The notes under the pieces were generated by a model. The model was given only the letters and a program-made list of their open reading frames with translations, was not told the DNA's origin and ran no database searches. This document shows, piece by piece, positions 1-11,594 of a DNA stretch of 64,000 nucleotides. The stretch is taken from contig CM049316.1 in NCBI GenBank assembly GCA_026874595.1, forward strand, positions 38,325,195 through 38,389,194, read 5' to 3'. Position 1 is the stretch's first letter; each line of letters opens with the position of its first letter. The stretch is from Sipunculus nudus. Taxonomy: Eukaryota > Annelida > Sipuncula > Golfingiida > Sipunculidae. Position numbers and translations under genes: made by a program.

Positions 1-2150
1 AATGGCTAATGACTTGGTAAGCTGCAATGGCCGTGGGCGCTGTACCGCCCCTTAGCCTGTAGTGCGTCGCTTTTCTCCTACTTGCATGACTGTGCCCAAT
101 GAGGTCTGGACTAATTACAAAAGCAAGACCCCCCTGAACTTCCGCTCCTCTCCCCTTCACCTCCAAATGGCTGATTACTTCAGTATACAAGGTCACAATG
201 GTCATTACCGTGATTACACTACACGTACAGGACGTCATATTCATTATCCACGACATGAGACACGATAGAATATACTAAAGATATATAAGATATACGTAAA
301 TTTGCTACAACCGTTATTTACAATTAAATGTTATTATCTCCATCTATGGAATCCATAGGTGTAGATATTTGTTGTTGGCATTCTTATTTTCTTTTAAATT
401 AAAATTCTGCCACTTTATTCATCCGATTTCGTTGAATCTTACCCAGGATGTATCTTACTATGGCCCAATTATTTTAACCGATAACGGTTACAAGAAGTTT
501 AGTTATTATGATATATTATGATGATGATGATGAATATTATTATTTTTATTGTTATTGGGTATTAAATAAACTTTATCATAAAGGAATGTGGTCGATATAA
601 CACTGTCAGGAGGAAATAGACGTAAATAAAACGAAAGACTATAGCGACGAAAAACATTATTTGCAGTAACATATATAAAGTACTCTATAATATATGTCCC
701 ATTCTGGCGTATATTTGAAAAGAAATGTCTGAAGGTTAAAGAGAATTCTCCAAATGCCAAGGCAATGTGTGCATTTATATCCAAGACATTTGAGCTTTGG
801 TTTGCCCCATTTTTAAATTCGAGAAATTGAAATGGGACATGATTCACATGTTGTGATATATATCTTCACACATCCGGAGCAATATATCAAGTCTCTCTTT
901 GACGGAGGTCTAAATCTTTTTTTTTTATTTTGCTATGAAGTTCCCCAGTTTATAAAATATAGCAATAAACTTGTTTTCTGGGTTTTCTTTAGATTCCATT
1001 GGGGGCCTGTCTGGAAGTAGAGATACCTATTCAAATATTAGGTATGTTAAATATATATAAAGTGTGATGTTTCACCATTACAATATAATGGTATCTTTAA
1101 CAATTTCATGCTAATAATGTTTACTTCTCCTGTACATAATTAAAAAAAAAAAAAAAACTTGCACCAGACCCGATCAGCGGTGTAAAATATAAACATAGCG
1201 TGCTTGCCACCTCGTGCCCATTCCGTGCGACTTCACATGTAGCTCAGATGAAGTCGTTCTATATGTCTCCATTGTTATAACCTGTGATTTTTAAAGCAAG
1301 ACTATCCGGGTTGTCCCACCAAGGCCGTCACAGGACAAGGAATTGAGAACTGAGGCCATGGTACATGGTATCGCATTATGTTCAAGTCCAAGTTACAAAC
1401 CCGCGACACTTTGCTCTTGTTGGTTTTATGCACAATGCTATACTTTTTTATTGGTCTGAATACACTTCTTGACCTGTGCCAGCTCCGCTGCCGGAAACCC
1501 GAAAAAAAGTGCTACATAGAGCAGCGGTTAGAGCGAAGGAGATACTACATTGTAAAACCTCTGCGTAAGGAGGGCCTAGCAGGCTGAGCTTATGATAAAA
1601 ATGCAGCAAAATGTAAAGAAATTTCGATATATCAGGAAGGTTAAGGAGCTTTAAATCTACAAATTTCATGTGGAACCAAAGCGAAATAAATTTTCCTGTT
1701 TTCAATGATAAAAAAAAAAACAATTTTGGGGGAAATATATCAGCCAGAAATTCAATGAGTACTCTTAAATACATATTATTCTTTAAAATGTGTAATGTTT
1801 TGAATATGAATTAAAAAGGCATATCATGTTTTCTTTACAAATATATAAACGGAGAAGCATCAACAAGACTGCTCTTAAAGTCACAAGGATGGGCCATGAT
1901 GTGTTGAATCAAGTAAAATCTATACACAAGCAGAAAGTTCATTTTAGTTAAATAAGTCATCTTTGATACATAGAGGCTACAAAGGAGGCGCTTAATATAA
2001 AGGAAAACTTAGTCAATAAACTTAGCAAATTAGCACGAAGAAACCCTAAACACGCAATGAAGAAACATACCTTCATGATGAGCCAAGCTCTTGTTTATTT
2101 TTCTTTTTAATTATGAGCAAGATATGTGATGAAAGTTATACAGTATATTA
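1..2150. other. AT-rich non-coding stretch, no supported gene
   Basis: I see only short unsupported frames here. One at 1378-1587 (+, 69 codons) begins with a hydrophobic stretch at residues 12-32 followed by a basic, Cys-containing tail, which would fit a small membrane-anchored peptide. It has no recognisable relative, no clear promoter and sits in ordinary surroundings, so I do not call it a gene. A short frame at 62-268 has no recognisable motif. Confidence 0.4.
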
Positions 2151-2222
2151 TAGTCGTATAATATATCTTAGTCAGATAATATATCTTAATTTTATAATGG
2201 ATCTTAGTAATATAATGTATCT
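2151..2222. repeat. 18-bp tandem repeat, four units
   Basis: Four consecutive 18-base units, starting at 2151, 2169, 2187 and 2205, share the pattern TAGTC.(G)ATAATATATCT with a few substitutions per unit. A decayed fifth unit follows. The array is AT-rich and has no coding sense. It is a minor satellite-like tract. Confidence 0.75.
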
Positions 2223-3541
2223 CATGTATCTCTGTTATACAATGTACCATTTTTGCACGTAATTATGTATCACACAGGCATACCCTTAAACTTATAACAA
2301 AAGTTTCTGCTCATCAACCTTACAATTGTCATTTTCTTTGGCTTGATTAACTATTTTATGTTATGTTACTTTTTGTTATATTATGTTATCTAACCTAAAT
2401 AATAAGAGGATCTTCTGAAGGAAAAATCCAAGCTTGAATGAGTGATTTTCTTCTGTGGGATATTGTACAAAAAAATGAACAGAAGTATATCTGACTACAA
2501 ATGAACCATTATCTCCAAAGTATTTTCTAATACAAATCAAAAGAGTGTCAAATGATTCTGTTCTAAAGAAAGGTGACTCCGGACGTTCACAATGAGGTTG
2601 CCTTGTAAAACTGGAAAAAGGACCACAAAGTGATTTTGTTTGGATAAGGATACAAAGAGGAGTATTGTGATGAATCTTAAAATGGATGCTTTTCTATGAA
2701 AAAGCTCTTGATAATTAGGAAAAGGTCGATCAACTCTAAAATGCTAATTTTACGTTACCACTTAATAATGCGCTTTATTGCTTCAGTATAATACAATAGA
2801 ATAATACTTTATTGTCTAATGCATAAATATATATTTTGGATGAGAGGTCACATATGTCACAGACAGCTACATCTAAAACACAACAGGAATATACATTACA
2901 GGAATTATACATTATTGTCTAATGCATAGAGAACCAATCTGGAATGACCTTTTTTATAGAAAGCTCTCATGTATTATAGGTCATTACATCTAAAAGCACA
3001 TTATGCAAACATTATTTGCAAATAACCCATAGACTATCACCCAAAGTTATATATAATAATGTTCGACACAATAGTTTAATTTACACCATTTTCAGCTGAT
3101 AGTATGTTACGGAAGACGTAATAAAATATACCATATTGGCATTTAGATCATTATAACAGGTTGATAGCAGGAAAAGTACGTAGCTGCCAACTAAAACGGA
3201 ACAGATGCTAGAAACGTCTGACAGGGTCGTTCAAATACTGTCGTCTGCCGTGTATCTCTTGTAACTAGAAAGTAGTCAGAGACTACATATACACCTACGC
3301 CCAGATTCTAAGAAAATGTGAATAACTGTTTACCACCCTCATGGTTGGATCTCAGGTTAACTGTGCTCGCTAGAACAAAAGCAGTCCCTAATATAAGTGA
3401 ACATGTCTACCCCTTGGTCGGAATAAACAAAATGCTCTATCTTACGGTGATAAATTTCCTTAAAAACATATCATATTGATCCGAACACGTCCAAAAGATT
3501 AAAAACTCTTCCTTGGAGCTAGTCCTCAAAATTTCATCAAC
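2223..3541. other. AT-rich intergenic or intronic DNA
   Basis: No gene is supported. A 15-base word, ATTGTCTAATGCATA, occurs twice about 100 bases apart near 2813 and 2912, suggesting an old small duplication. The segment ends at the tail of the LINE. Confidence 0.4.
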
Positions 3542-3548
3542 ATCTGTT

Positions 3549-3575
3549 CATTTATTTATTTATTTATTTATTTAT
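3549..3575 (-). repeat. (TAAA)n 3' tail of the LINE
   Basis: On the plus strand this is a run of ATTT/TTTA repeats, i.e. TAAA repeats at the 3' end of the minus-strand element. It follows a motif reading CTATCCTGGTTAAATA just downstream of the 3' untranslated region. Short oligonucleotide-repeat tails of this kind are typical of CR1-like elements rather than long poly(A). Confidence 0.8.
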
Positions 3576-3889
3576 AATACATATTTAACCAGGATAGCCT
3601 ATTCAGCAAAAGCTGTTTTTCAATAGGGTCCTGGTCTAGATGATATAGATAAGTACACAGATAAAAAAGCAAATATGAAAGAACTGAAACTAAAATACAT
3701 GCATACATAAAAAACAGTTATACATACATGGTTTAAAATGATCATAGAAAAAAAATTCTTAAATGATATACACGAATATTGAGTAAATAAATTTAAATAA
3801 GAGGCCTGACTAAAAATTAAAACATGCAAGATCATGATTTCACAATAAATATATTACATAGTGACACAGAAAAGGCACCTGTGAACAAG

Positions 3890-6877
3890 CTATGAAAAAT
3901 TATATGGCATAAATTGCTTGTACAATGATTTAAACTGGCAGAGACTGGTTGCAGATTTGACACTTACAGGTAAAGAATTCCAGTGGATGGGACCAGCATA
4001 TGCAAGACTTGCTTTGAAGGATTCTCTGTTTGGTTTAGGTAATGATAAATTGAAGCCCTGAGAAAAACGAGTATTATATGCACTATTAACACGGTTGAAC
4101 GTATGCGTGAGAGAGGGAGGGACATTACCAGACAAACATTTAAAGACCATTAAAGAAACAAAATATTGGTATCTCTGTTTAACATTCATCCAACCCAATG
4201 TTGCAATCAATGATGTAGAGGATATATTGGTATCATAAGTTTTAGTAACAATTCTAGCAGCTCTATTTTGAAGTTTTTGGAGTTGTAATAAATACGTTTT
4301 GGAGGAATTACCCCAGACAGATATACAATAATCAATGTGACTCTGAATTAAGGCATTGTAAAGTGTGTTTAAGCTAAAGACATCTAAGGTTTTACTTAAT
4401 CTGAAAAGGAGACCTAGTTTTGATACTATTTTGTCGCACACCAGTTGAATATGTTTTTTCCATGTAAGACCAGCGTCGATGATAACACCTAAAAGCTTTG
4501 TGTGTTCAACCGGCATCACTGTAATGTTATCCATGGAAATGTTCAGTTGATTTCCATTGGTTTTAGACTTGGGGCCAAATAATATGAATGATGATTTTTG
4601 GGGATTTATACTCAGTCGATTCTCTCTAAACCATTTAAGTGCAATTTCGAGATTTACTTGTAATGACTCTATAGCTTTAGCGGCTGAATTCGCTGAAGAA
4701 TAAATTGAAATATCATCAGCATAAATGACGCATTTCTCACTGAGGAACATTGGAAGATCATTTAGATAAAAAAGGAAAAATATAGGTCCAAGGACAGTGC
4801 CCTGTGGGGTACCTATGTCCAAGGTGCGTGGTTCTGAAAGCAATCCATTAGAATAAACCACTTGCTTACGATTAGACAGGTAGTTTTCGAACCACATAAG
4901 CGGTATACCTTTTATGCCATAATCGCTCATTTTTGTAAGTAAGACAGTATGATCAAGGCTATCAAAACCTTTTTTTACATCGAGGAAACATGCGGCGGTA
5001 ACATTATTGTTATTAAGACTGATTAAGCATTCGTCAATTATGCTGTGAAAGGCAAATGAAGTTGAACGATTAGGAAGATAAGCGAATTGTTTATCCGAAA
5101 ACAGATTATTACTTTCAAAAAACGTAATGAGGCGCGATTTAACGAATTGTTCTATTATTTTTGGCACATGGCCTATAACTGAGATCGGTCGGTAGTTATT
5201 TGGATCATCCTTACATCCAGATCCTTTGTATATAGGAGTGATCCTAGCGGTCTTCCAATCTGCTGGAAACTCGCCGGTTTGAAGTGAGATGTTAAATATG
5301 TGGGCTAATGGAGCTGAAATATAAGGTGCGGCTATCTTAAGGAAAAATCCTGACATTCCCAGTATATCTTCTTTCATACTGGAGTTTACTTTCAACAACT
5401 GTGATAAAACAAATTGACTCGAAACTGAATTAAAATCAAAAGATTCCAAATTCGGGTTACCAATATGATCGCAGGTAAATATTGTTTTCGGAAATTTATC
5501 GTTAATATTTTTTCCAACAGAAGTAAAGTAATGGTTAAATTTATCAGGGTCAATCTTTCCGCTTTCTTTATTCGAGGAGGTTTTCGAAGGCAGTATGTGT
5601 TTTAAAGCTTTCCACACTCAACCAGGGTTGGAGCCATTTTTTTGTATCAGCGTGGCATAATACTGGCTACGAGTGGATCTGATAAGATTTGTAACATAAT
5701 TTCGCTGATGTCGGTACGCAGACCAGTCATTACTGTGATTTGTTCTTAATGCGTTCCGATGTGCATAATCACGCAAGTGAATCTCATTAAGTAAATCATT
5801 ATTGAACCATTTATTTTCGCGAGCTTTGGTGCGACGTCGAATAAAAGGCGCGTTGTTATTAGAAATTCTCAGAAATTCATAGCGCCACATTTCCCAGGCT
5901 AAGTTTACATCAGAAAGTTGCATAATTCTTGAAAAAAAATTGGATTTCGATAATTCATCGATAAATTTGTATTCATTGAATTTACGAAGGGTACGGTAAT
6001 ATCCGGATTTTGTTACTGTGACCCTAGGTGGTCTATTCAAAACGGTAGTCACAAGAAAATGATCACTTATACATAAAGGATGAACTTTCACATTTGAATG
6101 CATGCTAGGATGTGAAGAAAATATCAAGTCGATCATTGTAGAGGTGAGCTGAGTAATACGAGTAGGCTCTGTTACAAGTTGTTTAAGACCTAAGATTTTT
6201 TCGAGCAAGTCCAGTTTACTAGCAATATAAGTTTCAGAGCGTAAGCAGTCTACATTGAAATCGCCAAGTAATACAACATGTTTGAATGAGTTAAGGGCAG
6301 AAGCAAGTAAATCGAGTAATTCATCAATGTAACTGGAACTGGAATTAGGCGGTCTATATATAGAACCGATTAAGACCGGTTTTCTCCCCAAAATTATTTT
6401 AACCCATACACATTCAACGACATTTGAGTTTAAAGTGACCAACTCCGGTTTTAACGACGATAACACATACGTGAGAACTCCTCCGCCATGCCGATTCCTG
6501 TCTGATCTAAAAATCGTATAATCATCAATTTGTATCTCTGAATCAAAAACGTGGTTATCTAAACATGATTCTGTTAATGATAAAACATGAGGGTTTAAAC
6601 TAGAACACAAGAGGCGAATCTCCTCTATTTTGGGTAGCAAACTACGAACGTTAAGATGACCTAATATGGTACCCTGGTTAGCTAGTCGATATTGCTTAAA
6701 ATCAGAATATATACTTGGGTTTTGAGACAAAATAGAAGGAAGAGAGGGTGGAATTTCATTATCGGGTGTAATTGGTTTGGTGCTAGGTAATGCTTGATAA
6801 ATATCTGATAAGTGAGAGCTTGTTTGTTCTGTAATACTAACGTTAGGACTTTTAACCTGATCAGAGTACACATCCAC
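3890..6877 (-). pseudogene. LINE ORF2: endonuclease-reverse transcriptase with one in-frame TGA
   Basis: The frame is 995 codons long apart from one TGA at 5620-5618. The upstream 419 codons form an AP-like endonuclease: HLN near residue 76, TES near 103, YRPP 174-177, GDFN 205-208 and SDH 271-273, all expected for the exonuclease-endonuclease-phosphatase fold of non-LTR elements. The downstream 575 codons hold the reverse transcriptase: NYRPIS about 141-146, the D..K.FD motif about 213-219, GTPQG 269-273 and the catalytic YADD 299-302, then a C-terminal region with HIDYC. The codon after the stop is GTG, so the second half is not an independent gene but the same frame. In an intact element the protein nicks target DNA and copies its RNA into the nick. 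As it stands only the endonuclease part would be translated, barring readthrough. Confidence 0.92.
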
Positions 6878-6903
6878 TGAATTCCTTAGTAAATAATCAT
6901 CTG

Positions 6904-7230
6904 TTATATGGATGTTTTTGTTTGATCTCCGTGAAAATTTTGAGATTCCATTAGGCTGTCTTCACTAGTGTACATCGATTTTTGAAAATATCGAACGCTA
7001 GAGGCAATTTGTCCGGTCATTGCAATTGTGCCGAATTTACTAAAGTGTATACCATCATATCGATAGTAAGACCTTTTCAAAGGTGGTGAGCAGTCACAAA
7101 ATATGATATTCTCAAGGGATTCACATCTCTTTCTCAGTTCATTGTTTATAATGGTGATTTTTCTATTTACAATGCTGTCATGTAAATATTTAGGGATTGC
7201 CAAACTGACAATTTTACATAGGTATTCGTG
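6904..7230 (-). pseudogene. LINE ORF1 C-terminal fragment, SGNH-esterase-like
   Basis: This open frame ends with TAA 26 bases before the ORF2 start. Its middle carries a D-G-I-H-F-S-x-x-G motif, which matches block V (D-x-x-H) of SGNH/GDSL hydrolases; esterase-like ORF1 proteins are known in several CR1-group LINEs. A preceding ..NNELRKRCES.. segment fits the helix usually found before it. A stop codon at 7231-7233 and the absence of the earlier catalytic Ser block show that only the C-terminal third or so is left. The ORF1 product would normally bind element RNA. Family assignment rests on one motif plus position. Confidence 0.7.
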
Positions 7231-7235
7231 TTAAA

Positions 7236-9137
7236 TTACTGACAGACTTATTAAACAACCAAGTAACAAACCAACCTAATTACAAACCAACTTTGATAAA
7301 AACACTTTATTAAGCGGCCACGCATGTCATCACATTGATGCAGATACGACACGTCAATATAATTTCATATCAATGCCCGTGGGTCATCTGGCTTTTACAC
7401 AGAATTAATACAATGGTTTCATATCAATTCGGAACTTTGGTACACAGTGACGCAACGCCCCAGAATGAAATCAACATGCATCCATGTGATGTGTGACGTA
7501 ACCATGCTGTATGAACCACCTTTCTGTGATGAAACTGACAATAAAAGTAGGGTCCTGAATGTGTGAAGGTGCCGGCACGTGTGCGCTTTTTTGGTGTTTT
7601 GCTTAAGTATATTTTTGGAAAATAGAGTAAATGTTCACAGTTGGTCGTGTTGATAACATATTTAAAAAAAAATATTCTGAACCGGTTTGTTGGGTATTGC
7701 CTCCGGGTATTGCCGAATTCTGCATTGGTTTGATATTGCTACTCACAGGCCAATACTAGGGCAATACGAAACGAGCGCATCAAATACATATAAATACGCT
7801 CTGGTCGAGGTAAACTGTTAACAATAGAGTTGTGAATCGATGGAGGAAGATTTATACTTTAAGTGGATTCCTTGGAGTGTGTTTGGAGATCAGAATCACT
7901 CGTTATCTGAGCCGTTACGTTTATGAATGTCTTTCTACTGGTTTTTTTTCAGGTAAAACTCAAAGACTAGTAACAAGAGTTGACAAATAAAGAGCTCGAT
8001 CTGCAGCCATCCAAATCCATTATTCCTGTACTGTACACGAGAACATATATTTATTACGCATTTTTAAGACTGATAAATATAAATATATCTATATGATGGC
8101 ATCCACTTTACATTTAAGACACTATTCCCAAAGACTTATTGTAAGCATTGCGATGGGTGAAATATACATTGTACTCTATGAGCTCTAAAATGATAAATAA
8201 TATCAAAATTCCTATGAGACATATGTTGACACGCCTATATCCAGTTTGGTTTTAATCAGTTTTTTATTATACAAATATCATGAGTTTCCATTTTCACATA
8301 TTGAATTCTTATAAGATTCCCCATGCACGGAATACCAAACGCGGATATGAATCGATATTGCCAATATAAGTATAGTGAGATTCTGCATGCGGAAGGTGTA
8401 TCCTCAAAACGAATAGCTACATGTAGCAATTTTGCTTGTTCCGCTTGGTATTCCAGAACGGCACATAGAAAATGTGCATTTGTCGTACCAATACATATGA
8501 AATCTCTAAACACGCTGGTACATTCCACTGCAAATTTATTAGGACGTAATTTATGCGCATTCTTTATCATTGGATTAGTCAATCAGCTTAATGTTATGAA
8601 TGCAAACTGTTGCTCAGAAAGAATCTCGCTGTATTTGTTTCGCTTTATTATATTAATTCAGACAAATGAAGGACATCCGAATATTTGTTAAGCTTGGGCG
8701 GCTTTGTTTCTCTGATTATCTTTACGAATTATTTATATTCATTTAACAATATACATTTTATGTAATCAACATTGAAAATTTTACCTCAACACTTGATTAA
8801 AAAAACTCTTGATTAATATTGTTTCAAACTATTTGAAATTCCTGATCATACAGCATTGTAAACTTACTAATTTGAAAGTTACCGAGACCCGAAAGAGGAA
8901 CCAAAATCAGTGACTAGTTCATTAGGATCACTGATAACCAGAACATGAAAACTTTTTGTTTCGTTGATGAGAATCCAAAATGTACAACCAAAGACCAGCG
9001 TTCACGGCCACGGGGCAAGGCAGCTACCATTCAAAAGCGCTTTTCTTACATTGCGCGGCAGAATATTAAATAATCCCAAAGAACTGGAATAGTATGATCA
9101 TAAAACAGATTTAGAATGGACACATGATTAAGCGCAG
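7236..9137. other. Gene-poor stretch between LINE and exon cluster
   Basis: Apart from the TATA-like site listed separately, I see no gene. A frame at 8323-8691 (+) overlaps an equally long antisense frame at 8256-8582; neither has recognisable motifs or splice context, and a 10-base inverted pair GGAATACCAA / TTGGTATTCC lies inside. From about 8980 the GC content rises toward the exon cluster downstream. Confidence 0.35.
7789..7926 (+). promoter_or_regulatory. TATA box followed by a 28-codon ORF
   Basis: TATAAATA lies at 7789-7796. An ATG follows at 7840, about 50 bases downstream, which leaves room for a start site about 30 bases after the TATA box and a short leader. The ORF runs 28 codons (starting MEEDLYFKWIPW) to a TGA at 7924. 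No strong splice donor lies inside it, so it is either a micro-ORF or chance. Its relation to the exons at 9138-9904 is unknown. Confidence 0.25.
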
Positions 9138-9904
9138 GACAAACAGCTAACTGTATCAGTAGGAAAACTCGACCAGTTCATCAGTCCACGAGGACTGTTC
9201 AAATACCAGCCGCAACTGCTGCCGAGGAAAGCTCTTGTCTGCGCCCGGCTCATTAGACGCACAACAAGCGAGAGGTTTATGAGTAGCGCGCAAGGTAGTC
9301 GGGACCGCAAGCGTGGTAGGATCAACAGCTAGGAAAAGCAGCGGGAACTGAACAACATAACATTTTAAGTAAAACCTCCGGCGACCGAAAAACTCAATCT
9401 TAGACAGGTATCTAAGCCTTATTGGTTCACGTATTTTCAATTCGTGTCAGGGGACAATACTTTGCAGATAAACCAAGCCCTGACAGGAGAGTTCACGTTA
9501 AACTTCGCAGCACGACGCGACAGTCAGACGGCGGTGCTCAACAATTGTTTCAAAGTCTTAGCACTTTCGCTCTCAACGACAGACGTCCGCTTTATCCAGG
9601 AATCGCATCTTCCGTCGGTAAGTACCTCTTTTACTTCCACCATTACTGCTTCATTGACATATCTTAGCGCCTCGCGACTTTCCCTTCTTAGTTGACGAAG
9701 GCATTAACAATTTTATGAGGATCCGTTTCTGTATTTCAGGACCTGTATACGTTCAAATTTCGTTTTTATAGTTACGGAGCAGACGGTAGGAATCTAAATC
9801 TTACTTTTAAAGAGCTGACTAATTTCGGGAAGCAAACTGTGTCCGGCGTTAATATTTTATTTAAAGATGGTATGGGATCAACAGATTCTAAAACTGACGA
9901 ATAG
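9138..9904 (+). CDS. Unrecognised multi-exon gene, three predicted exons (3' end)
   Basis: Three open segments join in one frame. Exon a runs from about 9138 (acceptor CAG at 9135-9137, or later ones at 9146 and 9159) to 9294, where CAAG|GTAGTC leaves one base of a codon; a second GT at 9316 gives the same phase. Exon b runs 9451-9617: it starts after ..TTCGTGTCAG with the two bases needed, and ends at a strong donor, TCG|GTAAGT, in phase 0. Exon c starts at 9740 after a good pyrimidine-rich acceptor (TTTCTGTATTTCAG), is phase 0, and stays open for 54 codons to TAG at 9902-9904. The introns would be about 156 and 122 bases. Third codon positions are rich in C and G in exons a and b, unlike the AT-rich surroundings. 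The joined product would be up to about 162 residues. Exon b begins GDNTLQINQALTGEF; exon c begins DLYTFKFRFYSYG. I recognise no domain. A start codon and earlier exons are not evident, and exon c may itself contain alternative donors. It could be a decayed gene. Confidence 0.55.
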
Positions 9905-10946
9905 GCAAATTCAGCTGCGTTACGATATTTTAATCCCAGTTAATTATGAACAGCATTACATTTTTGTAATGTCAATTTGCTACGTTAAAAAACTTTCAAG
10001 CCTAGTTAGTTATGAAGAAAACTAAAGCTGCGTAATGTCAAACAATTGGATATACTATCAGTAATATATGCATACAGTAAGACAACTTAATTCTTTTCAA
10101 ACTGACCATTGATCATTCATTGTTTCAAGGAATTCTTAACTTTTTTCTTAGTTGCATGAAAATTGCTTATTTTAGAATTTAGATTAAATTTTAAATTAAA
10201 TTGATTATTCAAGGAATGCATCTAAGCCTAAGGCATCAGTTGCGGTCATCATCGATTTCAACGGTCAAGTGAACGGGTGCTTAAGTTAAGAATAATTACT
10301 TCCCATTACGCTCTTGATTATTGTGGACACGGGCACTGCGGTGTCCACTACAAACAGACGGATCCACTTTGCCATATCGTTAGTGGTGTCAAATTATTTG
10401 CACAGGAAATTGGATGAAAGAGAAATTGGTATTCTGTTTCTGCTTCATTTTCTGTTGCCACCTATCATATGGTCTTTAATTATAGATTTAATTTAAATGT
10501 AAGGTATCAGATCTGCTGCAATATCAAACCCGCTCTTCCATTAATCAATTACTCGATTATTGTGAAATTTGGCAGCCTTAATTCTAATATTGTTTAATTT
10601 TTATTGACCTGTTCTCTCATAACTGGTAGCGTTGGTTCTACTGTCCGTCGTAAGAATCTGAAATAAGATGTATCAATTGTATGACAATAAAAAAAAGATG
10701 ATAAATCTGGGCATTTATAAATGCGAGCCACATCATTTCTGTTTGAGTTACATATGTATCCATTTTACATATTATGAAATATATGGAGTCTAACCCCGCT
10801 TTGCGACTACCCAACAACTGCAACCACAACACCATTACAACCACTTTTGTTTGTCCCGATTATATGATCTAGGAAAAATTAGAGTTTCACAAATCCGACC
10901 TCCCCTAAATAACGCCCACATTAATTGTTGGGTTACAATAAATAAA

Positions 10947-10948
<2 letters not shown>
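9905..10948. other. AT-rich stretch after the exon cluster
   Basis: No gene is supported. No AATAAA was found close behind the TAG at 9902; ATTAAA words occur near 10184-10195. The rest is AT-rich sequence with short chance frames. Confidence 0.35.

Positions 10949-10949
<1 letters not shown>

Positions 10950-10991
<42 letters not shown>
10950..10991. repeat. (TA)n microsatellite
   Basis: About 20 uninterrupted TA dinucleotides, preceded by a short (AATA)n tract. It lies in non-coding sequence. Confidence 0.95.
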
Positions 10992-10993
<2 letters not shown>

Positions 10994-11468
10994 TTTATTC
11001 ACGGATGATTATCGCAGTTTCTTAACTTTCTTTCATACTGCAAATATCTTACCGATTGAAGAGCTTTGTGTTTTTATGAAGCAGTCCAAAGCGTTTTCTG
11101 GCCAGTTACATCAAAACGTTAAAAACCCGGTCCCTTAGGGATTCATGAGAGATTAATAAGATCCGAGTTATTTTAAGTGAATGAACTCTGGTGGCAAGTA
11201 AGCAAGGCGACTTATGGTAGTCAGCATATGTGATATACGCGTTTTTCATTGGCGCTTTAAGCTGTCAGAGGTAAATGGAAATCTCTGTAGTACCACTTGG
11301 AATGTAGGAAACGTTTAAAAAGATATTAGTTTCACTGGCACTGTCCAACAAGTCTTGTGTGAGAAAGGGGCAATATAATGGAAACGCATGAGATCATTTT
11401 CTTGAGGAAACAAATAAATGTCCTTGAAGTTCAAATGGATCAGTGAATCCTCATTTATTTGTTTTAAT

Positions 11469-11594
11469 TAGTCCCCCGCCATAAGGAGGGATACTGCGAA
11501 AATGTTCCGTGCCTGTCCGTCCGTCAATCCGTCCGTCCGTCCCGCCCTATCACTGATTCCACACGATCCTGGTTAAACATATTGCGGGGGACTA
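11469..11594. mobile_element. 126-bp inverted-repeat element (MITE) with TA ends
   Basis: Perfect 11-base terminal inverted repeats TAGTCCCCCGC and GCGGGGGACTA bound the element. If the outer TA is the duplicated target, the layout fits a Tc1/mariner-type MITE. The interior has a stretch of (GTCC)n, a word that recurs at 18003 and 21347 in other repeats of this window. There is no coding capacity. Confidence 0.75.

Larger units (their letters stand above)
3542..7235 (-). mobile_element. CR1-superfamily LINE retrotransposon, 5'-truncated
   Basis: Read on the minus strand, this element has the end of an ORF1 (7230-6904), a 26-base spacer, a long ORF2 with endonuclease and reverse-transcriptase domains (6877-3890), a 3' untranslated region of about 310 bases, and a tail of TAAA repeats at 3549-3575. 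The order ORF1 with an esterase-like end, then AP-type endonuclease plus reverse transcriptase, is known for CR1-group non-LTR elements. The ORF1 frame is cut off by a stop at 7231-7233 and its N-terminal part is not recognisable upstream, so I infer 5' truncation at or near 7235. No clear target-site duplication is visible. The element is well preserved otherwise, which suggests a fairly recent insertion. Confidence 0.9.

Noticed and set aside
6682-6873. Second small frame overlapping the start of LINE ORF2
   Set aside because: It is an alternative-frame shadow of the endonuclease ORF.
8256-8691. Overlapping antisense frames of 108 and 122 codons
   Set aside because: No motif, start context or splice partner; two long antisense frames over the same bases are not evidence for either.
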